NCBI RefSeq assembly: GCF_900103225.1
Contig: NZ_FNJH01000001.1
Span: 990,980 to 1,054,979 of the forward strand
DNA from: Pseudomonas congelans
Lineage (GTDB): Bacteria > Pseudomonadota > Gammaproteobacteria > Pseudomonadales > Pseudomonadaceae
Length of the DNA stretch: 64,000 bases
Direction of reading: 5' to 3'
How positions within the stretch are numbered: position 1 is the stretch's first letter; each line of letters opens with the position of its first letter. Below the pieces are notes generated by a model. The model saw only the letters and a list, made by a program, of their open reading frames with translations, did no database searches and was not told the origin of the DNA. Made by a program: the position numbers and the translations under genes. Below are positions 53,501 to 62,500 of the stretch, in pieces.

Positions 53501-56500
53501 CCACAGGGCGAGGTCGAGACCCTGCTGGCATCGATCTGGGCTGACATACTCAAGGTCGAACAGGTCGGTCGCCATGACCACTTCTTCGAACTGGGCGGCC
53601 ATTCGCTGCTCGCCGTTAAATTGATCGAGCGCATGCGTCAGGTCGGCCTGAGTGCCGATGTGCGCGTACTGTTCAGCCAGCCTACGCTGGCGGCACTGGC
53701 GACAGCGGTCGGCGGTGGCACGGAAGTCGTGGTGCCGGCCAATCTGATTCCGGAACGCTGTGAACACATCACCCCGGACCTGCTGCCGCTGATCAGCCTG
53801 ACTCAGGCGCAGATCGACCGCGTGGTCAAGCATGTGCCCGGCGGTGCCACTAACGTACAGGACATTTACCCGCTGGCGCCTTTGCAGGCAGGTATTCTCT
53901 ATCACCACATCAGTGCCGAGCAGGGCGACCCGTATACCCTGAAAGCGCTGTTCAGTCTGCGCGACCGCGCACGACTGGACGATTTCAGCCACGCCTTGCA
54001 AGGGGTGATCAATCGTCACGATATCCTGCGCACCGCTGTGCTGTGGGAAGGTCTCGACGAACCGCTGCAAGTGGTGCTGCGTCAGGCTGAAATGCGCGTC
54101 ACCGAGTTGTGCCTCGACCCGGCAGACGGCGCGATTGATGAACAGTTGCACGAGCGCTTCGATCCCCGGCATTACCGCCTCGATGTGCGTCAAGCACCCT
54201 TGATGCAGATTGTCTTTAGCCATGATCCGCTCAACGATCGCTGGCTGGCGATGCTGCTGTTCCATCACCTGGTCAACGACGCCACCTCGCTGTACGTGGT
54301 GCTGCACGAAATGCAGGCGCACCTGCTAGGTCAGGGTGCTTCTCTGGGTCAGAGCGTGCCATATCGCAACTACGTGGCCCAGGCCCGCCTGGGTGTCAGC
54401 GAGGCCCAGCACGAAGCGTTCTTCCGCGAGATGCTCGGCGACATCGACGAGCCGACGCTGCCGTTCGGTTTGCAGGATGTGCAGGACGGCGGCGGTGACA
54501 TCGAAGAGGCGAGCGTGAGCCTGCCCGCTGAACTGAACCTGCGTCTGCGGGCCCAGGCCCGACAGGCGGGCGTCAGCTCCGCGAGCCTGATGCACCTGGC
54601 CTGGGCGCGGGTGCTCGGCAGTGTATCGGCCCGTGAACAGGTGGTGTTCGGCACGGTACTGCTGGGCCGTATGCAGGCCGGCGAGGGTGCCGACCACTCG
54701 TTGGGCATGTTTATCAACACCTTGCCGCTGCGCGTCGATATTGGCGCGACAACGGTGGTCGATGGATTGAAAGCGACCCACGGGCAACTGACGGCCTTGC
54801 TGGGCCACGAACACGCGCCACTGGTACTCGCCCAGCGTTGCAGCGGCGTGGATGCCCCGGCGCCACTGTTCAGTGCGTTGCTCAACTATCGGCACAGTGT
54901 GGTGAGCGATGTTTGCGCAGAAACCGCCACAGCCTGGGACGGGATCGAGTCTTTCGGCGCCAAAGACCATACCAACTACCCGCTGACCCTGAATATCGAT
55001 GACGTGGGCAACGGTTTCAACCTGACGGTACTGGTCAGCAGCACCATCGGCGCCAAACGGGTCTGTGGCTACATGCAGACCGTGCTGGAGCATCTGGTGG
55101 ATGCGCTGGAGCGGTCACCGTCGTCGGCCCTCGACAGCCTGCCGATCCTGCCGGCTGCCGAACGTGAGCAGTTGCTGGTGGCGTTCAACGACACCGCACT
55201 GGACTACCCGCAACAGCAGACTGTGCATAGCCTGTTTGAAGCTCAGGTACGTTCGTCCCCCGAGGCTTGCGCGGCAATCCACGACGATATTGCCGTGAGC
55301 TATGCACAACTCAACACCCGGGCCAATCGTCTGGCGCGGCATCTGCTGGGGCTCGGCGTACAGCCGGGTGACAGCGTGGCGCTTCTGCTGGAACGCAGCC
55401 TCGACCTGATCGCCAGCCAGTTGGCGGTGCTCAAGTGCGCGGCGGTGTATGTGCCGCTGGACGTCAATGCACCGGCCGAACGTCAGGCGTTCATGGTTGA
55501 GGACAGCCAGGCGCGTGTATTGCTGACCCACAGTCACCTATCGCTGGCAACCGCTGCGCAGCGTGTTGACCTCGAGCAACTGACGCTGGATGGCTTGAGT
55601 GGCGATGATCTGACACTGCCGCAGTCCAGCGAAAGCGTCGCCTACATCATGTATACCTCTGGCTCGACAGGTGTTCCGAAAGGTGTGCTGGTGCCGCACA
55701 GGGCCATCAGTCGTCTGGTGATTAACAACGGCTACGCTGATTTCAATGCACAGGATCGTGTAGCGTTCGCTTCCAATCCTGCGTTTGACGCCAGCACGCT
55801 GGATGTCTGGGCACCGTTGCTCAACGGCGGCTGCGTAGTAGTGATCGGGCAGACCGATGTGTTGTCTCCGCGCGAGTTCCAGCGCCTGCTGCTGGAACAA
55901 TCGGTGACTGTGCTATGGATGACCGCCGGGTTGTTCCATCAATACGCTTCAGGTCTGGGCGAAGCCTTTTCGCGTCTGCGCTACCTGATCGTCGGCGGCG
56001 ATGTGCTGGACCCGGCGGTGATTGGCCGGGTCTTGAAAGAAGGCGCCCCGCGACACTTGCTCAACGGCTACGGCCCGACCGAAGCGACGACCTTTTCCAC
56101 GACCCATGAGATCACCTCGGTCGGCAACCGCGGTATTCCTGTCGGCCGCCCGATTGGCAACAGCCAGGTTTATGTGCTCGATACCCTGCGCCAACCGGTG
56201 GCGGTGGGCGTGGTCGGTGAGCTTTACATCGGCGGGCAGGGCGTGGCCAAGGGTTACTTGAACCGCCCGGAGCTGAATGCTACACAGTTTGTCGCCAACC
56301 CTTTCAGCGACGACGCTGGAGCCCTGTTGTACAGCACCGGTGACCTTGGCCGCTGGAACGCGGACGGGGTCATCGAGTATCTGGGCCGAAACGACGACCA
56401 GGTGAAAATCCGTGGTTTCCGTATCGAACCGGGTGAAATCGAAGCGCGTCTGGTCGAATGCCCTGGCGTCAGCGAGGCCGTAGTGCTGGCCCGCCAGGAC

Positions 56501-59500
56501 GAGCCTGGACAAAAGCGCTTGGTCGCTTACGTCGTCGGCGAAGACAGCAGCGCCTTGTCAGCGGTCGAACTGCGCCGTGAACTGGCAGCGTCGCTGGCCG
56601 ACTACATGGTGCCGAGCGCCTTTGTCATGCTGGATGCGTTGCCGCTGACCGCCAACGGCAAGCTTGATCGCCGAGCCCTGCCGGTACCGGACGCCGACGC
56701 CTATGCCAGCCGTGAATTCGAGGCACCCGAGGGTGAAGTGGAAATCGCCCTGGCGCGCTTATGGTGCGAATTGCTCAACGTTGAACGCGTCGGCCGTCAC
56801 GATCACTTCTTTGAACTCGGCGGGCACTCGCTGCTGGCCGTCAGCCTGATCGAGCGCATGCGTCAGGCAGACCTGAGTGCCGATGTACGCGTGCTGTTCA
56901 GCCAGCCTACGCTGGCGGCACTGGCGGCAGCAGTCGGGGGTGGCAGCGAAATTGTGGTACCAGCCAATCTGATCACCGAGGATTGCCAGCACATTACGCC
57001 TGAACTGCTGCCACTGGCCAACCTGACCCAGCCGCAGATCGATCAAGTCGTAGCCACCGTGCCGGGCGGCGTGGCCAATGTGCAGGATATCTACGCGCTG
57101 GCACCGTTGCAGGAAGGCATTCTCTATCACCACATGGCAGCCGAGACCGGCGACCTTTATGTGCTGCAGACCCAGTTCGCCTTTGACAACCGCCAGCGCC
57201 TGGACGCCTTCGTTCAGGCCTTGCAAAGGGTTATTGATCGTCACGACATTCTGCGCACCAGCGTGGTATGGGACGGTCTGGACTCGCCGGTGCAGGTGGT
57301 TTGGCGCAAGGCGCAATTGCATATTGAAGGGCTTGAACTTGACCCGGCGGACGGTGAGATTGGCGCGCAACTGCACAGCCGCTTCGATCCGCGTCACTAT
57401 CGCCTCGATATGACTCAAGCGCCCCTGATGCGCCTGGTCCATGCCGAGGACCCGCGCAACCAGCGAATCACTGCGATGCTGCTGTTCCACCACATGGTCC
57501 TGGACCATATGGCCATGGAAGTGGTGCAGCATGAAATGCAGGCCTGGCTGCTGGGCGAAGTCGAAGCCTTGTCGGCGCCCGTGCCGTACCGCAATTACGT
57601 GGCCCAGGCACGTCTGGGCGTCAGCCAGGCGGATCACGAAGTGTTTTTCCGCGACATGCTCGGCGATATCGACGAACCGACGCTGCCGTTCGGCCTGACG
57701 AATGCGCAGGGCGATGACCTTGATATCGAAGAAGCCAGCCTGATGCTGGATCCTCAACTCAATCTGCGCCTGCGTGCTCAGGCCCGACAACAGGGGGTGA
57801 GTGCCGCCAGCCTGGTGCACTTGGCCTGGGCTCAGGTGCTGGGCAAGGTGTCAAACAGGCAGGACGTAGTGTTCGGCACCGTGCTGATGGGCCGGATGCA
57901 GGCAGGGGAAGGCGCAGATCGGGCTTTGGGAATGTTCATCAACACCTTGCCGCTGCGGGTGTCGGTGGGCGAGCAGGGCGTGCGTGAAGGAGTCAGGGCC
58001 ACTCATAAATGCTTGACTGCCTTGCTCGGTCACGAATATGCCTCACTGGCGTTGGCCCAGCGTTGCAGCGGGATTGCCGTACAGACACCACTGTTCAACG
58101 CACTGCTCAATTATCGCCACAGTGGGGTCGGTAGTGTGTCCGAACAGGCCATACAGGCCTGGCAGGGCATTCATGCCCTGAGCAACGAGGAACGCACCAA
58201 CTACCCGCTGACCTTGAACGTCGATGATCTGGCCGACGGGTTCAGCCTGACGGCTTTGGTGGTCTCGTCAATCGGCGCACAGCGTGTATGCGGCTATATG
58301 CACACAGCGCTGGAAAACCTGTTGACGGCGCTGGAGAAGACGCCAGAAACGCCGTTGCACGGTTTGTCGATTCTGCCGGCGGCCGAGTGCGAGCAGTTGC
58401 TGGTGGATTTCAACGACACCGCGCTGGATTACCCGCAGCAGCAGACCATTCACGGGATGTTTGCAGCACAGGTCGAGCGCACGCCGGATGCTTTGGCAGT
58501 GGTTCATGGCGAGCAGCGCCTGACCTACGGCGAGCTCAACGAGCAGGCCAACCGCCTGGCGCATGCCTTGCGCAAGCAGGGCGTGCAGCCGGATTCCCGC
58601 GTCGGGATCTGTGTTGAGCGCAGTGCCGAGATGGTCGTCGGTTTGCTGGCGATCCTCAAGGCAGGCGGCGGTTATGTGCCGCTGGACCCGGCGTATCCGG
58701 CAGAACGCATTGCCTACATGTTGCAGGACAGCGCTCCGGTAGCAGTGCTGGTCCAGTCGGCAACTGAGGCATTACTGGCCGACGTTTCGGTGCCAGTGAT
58801 TAACCTTGATCTGAGCCACTGGCAGGACGAATCCGTCCAGAATCCGCAGGTCAAAGGGCTGACTTCGGCGCATCTGGCGTACCTGATCTATACCTCGGGC
58901 TCCACCGGTCTGCCGAAAGGCGTAATGATCGAACACCGCAACACCGTGAACTTCCTGAGCTGGGCGCACACGGCCTTCGACGGCTCTGCACTGGAAAAAA
59001 CCCTGTTCTCCACTTCGCTGAACTTCGACCTCGCCGTCTATGAGTGCTTTGCGCCGATCACCTCGGGCGGCAGTATCGAAGTCGTCAAGAACGTGCTGGA
59101 ACTGCAACACGGCGAGCACGATATCGGTCTGATCAACACCGTACCTTCGGCGCTGAAAGCGCTGCTGGAAGTTAACGGCCTGCCGGAATCGGTCCACACA
59201 GTGAACGTGGCCGGTGAAGCGCTCAAGCGCAGCCTGATCGAGTCGCTGTTCGAGAACACCGTCGTGCAGCGCCTGTGCAACCTCTATGGACCGTCTGAAA
59301 CCACCACCTACTCAAGCTGGGTGGCGATGGATCGCGAAGAGGGTTTCGCCGCGCACATCGGCAAACCGGTCGGCAACACGCAGTTTTACCTGCTGGACCA
59401 ACAGCAACAGCCTGTGCCACTGGGTGTTGCCGGTGAAATCTACATCGGCGGCGCCGGTGTGGCGCGGGGTTACCTGAACCGTGATGACCTCACCGCCGAG

Positions 59501-62500
59501 CGCTTCCTCAAAGACCCGTTCAGCCAGCAACCAGCGGCACGCATGTACCGCACCGGCGACCTGGGTCGTTACCTGCCTGACGGCAATATCGAATACCTGG
59601 GCCGTAACGATGATCAGGTGAAAATCCGCGGCTTCCGTATCGAGCTCGGTGAGATCGATGCACGCCTGGCCAAACACCCGGCGGTCCATGAAGCGGTGGT
59701 CACCGCCCGCGAGGACAGCCCGGGCGACAAACGCTTGGTGGCTTATTACACCGTCCAGGCAGCCCACACTGAACCGAGCATCGACAGCCTGCGCGACTGG
59801 CTGCAGGAGCAACTCCCGGCCTACATGATCCCTGCGGCTTACGTGCGTCTCGAAGCGCTGCCGCTGACCCCGAACGGCAAACTCGACCGCAAGGCCCTGC
59901 CAGCACCGGACAGTGATGCACTGATCAACCGCGAATACGAAGCCCCACAAGGCGAAACCGAAATACAGATCGCGGCTATCTGGCAAGACCTGCTGGGCGT
60001 TGAACGGATTGGTCGTCACGACAACTTCTTCGAACTCGGCGGTCATTCGCTGCTGGCCGTCAGCCTGATCGGGCGTATGCGTCAGTCGGGCCTGAGCGTC
60101 GATGTGCGTGTGCTGTTTGGTCAGCCAACGCTGGCTGCGCTGGCAGCGGCCGTCGGCGGCGGCACCGAGATCGTGGTGCCCGCCAATCTGATTTCCGAGC
60201 ACTGCGAGCACATCACCCCTGACCTGCTGCCACTGGCCGACCTGAACCAGGAACAGATCGATAAGGTGGTCGCCAGCGTGCCAGGCGGCGTAGCGAATGT
60301 GCAGGATATCTACGCGCTGGCCCCCTTGCAGGAAGGTATTCTCTATCACCATATTGCTGCCGAGCAGGGCGACCCCTATGTGCTGCAGGTGCAGTTCGCC
60401 TTCGATGACCGTGCGCGTCTGGACGCTTTCGTCGAGGCGTTGCAGGCGGTCATCGTGCGTCATGACATTCTGCGCACAGGCGTGGTCTGGAAAGGCCTGG
60501 AATCACCCGTGCAGGTGGTTTGGCGCGAGGCGCAGATGCACCTTGAGGGGCTTGAACTTGACCCGGCGGACGGTGAGATCGGCGCGCAACTGCATAGCCG
60601 TTTCGATCCGCGGCACTACCGCCTCGATATGACTCAAGCGCCCCTGATGCACCTGGTCCATGCCGAGGATCCGCGCAACCAGCGAATCACTGCGATGCTG
60701 CTGTTCCATCATATGGCCCTGGATCATATGGCCATGGAAGTGGTGCAGCATGAAATGCAGGCCTGGCTGCTGAGCGAGGCTGAAGCCTTGTCGGCGCCCG
60801 TGCCCTATCGCAATTACGTGGCTCAGGCGCGTCTGGGCGTCAGCCAGGCCGATCACGAAGTGTTTTTCCGCGACATGCTCGGCGACATCGACGAACCGAC
60901 GCTGCCTTTCGGCCTGCAGGATGTGCAGGGCGATGGCCGTGATATCGAAGAAGCCGCTCTTGTAGTGGACAGCCGGTTGAACCTGCGACTGCGTGCTCAG
61001 GCCCGACGCGAGGGCGTCAGCGCAGCCAGTCTGGTGCATCTGGCCTGGGCTCAGGTGCTGGGCAGGGTTTCAAACCGCCAGGATGTCGTGTTCGGCACCG
61101 TGCTGATGGGCCGGATGCAGGCCGGTGAAGGCGCCAACTGGGCACTGGGGATGTTCATCAATACCTTGCCGCTGCGCGTTGATCTTGCAGGGCAGGGCGT
61201 GCGGGACGGAGTGAAGGCGACCCATGCCCGCCTCACTGCACTGCTCGGTCACGAACATGCTTCGCTGGCCTTGGCTCAGCGTTGCAGCGGGGTTGCCGCA
61301 TCGACGCCACTGTTCAGTGCACTGCTCAATTACCGGCACAGTGCGCCTGGCAGCATATCCGAGCGGGCTACCCAGGCCTGGCAGGGCATTCATACGCTGA
61401 ACAGCGAAGAACGCACCAACTATCCATTGACCTTGAACGTCGATGACCTGGGCGACGGTTTGAGGTTGTCGGTGCTGGTGTCCGGCAAGATCGGTGCCGG
61501 GCGAGTCTGCGGGTATATGCAGACCGCGCTGGAAAGCCTGCTCGTTGCGCTGGAACAGTCACCGTCCTCTGCCCTCGACAGTCTGCCGATCCTGCCTGCC
61601 GACGAGCGCGAGCAGTTGCTGACGGGGTTCAACGACACTGCGCTGGATTACCCGCACGAACAGACCATTCATGGCTTGTTCGAAGCACAGGTCGAGCGCA
61701 CACCGGACGCTTTGGCAGTGCTTCATGGCGAACAGCGCCTGACCTATCGCGAGCTTAACGAGCAGGCCAACCGTCTGGCGCATGCCTTGCGCAAGCAGGG
61801 CGTGCAGCCGGATTCCCGCGTCGGGATCTGTGTAGAACGCAGCGTGGAGATGGTCGTCGGTTTGCTGGCGATCCTCAAGGCGGGCGGCGGTTACGTACCG
61901 CTCGACCCGGCTTATCCGGCGGAACGTATTGCTTACATGTTGCAGGACAGCGCACCTGCTGCCGTACTGGCTCAAACCGCTACTCAGGGCTTGCTGGCCG
62001 ACGTTTCGGTGCCGGTGATCAATCTTGATACAAGCAACTGGCAGGTCGAATCCGTCCAGAATCCGCAAGTGGCGGGGCTGAACTCTGCGCATCTGGCGTA
62101 CCTGATCTACACCTCGGGTTCCACCGGTCTGCCGAAAGGCGTAATGATCGAGCACCGCAACACGGTGAACTTCCTGACCTGGGCGCATAACGCTTTCGGC
62201 GCTTGCGCCCTGGAGAAAACGCTGTTCTCCACCTCGTTGAACTTCGATCTTGCGGTCTACGAATGCTTCGCGCCGCTGACGTCGGGCGGCAGCATCCACA
62301 TGGTGAAAAACGTCCTTGAACTGCAACACGGCGATCACAATATCGGCCTGATCAATACCGTGCCCTCGGCGCTCAAGGCCTTGCTGGAAATCGATGGCCT
62401 GCCAACGTCTGTGCACACCGTAAACGTTGCTGGCGAAGCGCTGAAACGCACCCTGGTGGAATCGCTGTTCGAGAAAACCGGCGTGCAGCGCCTTTGCAAC

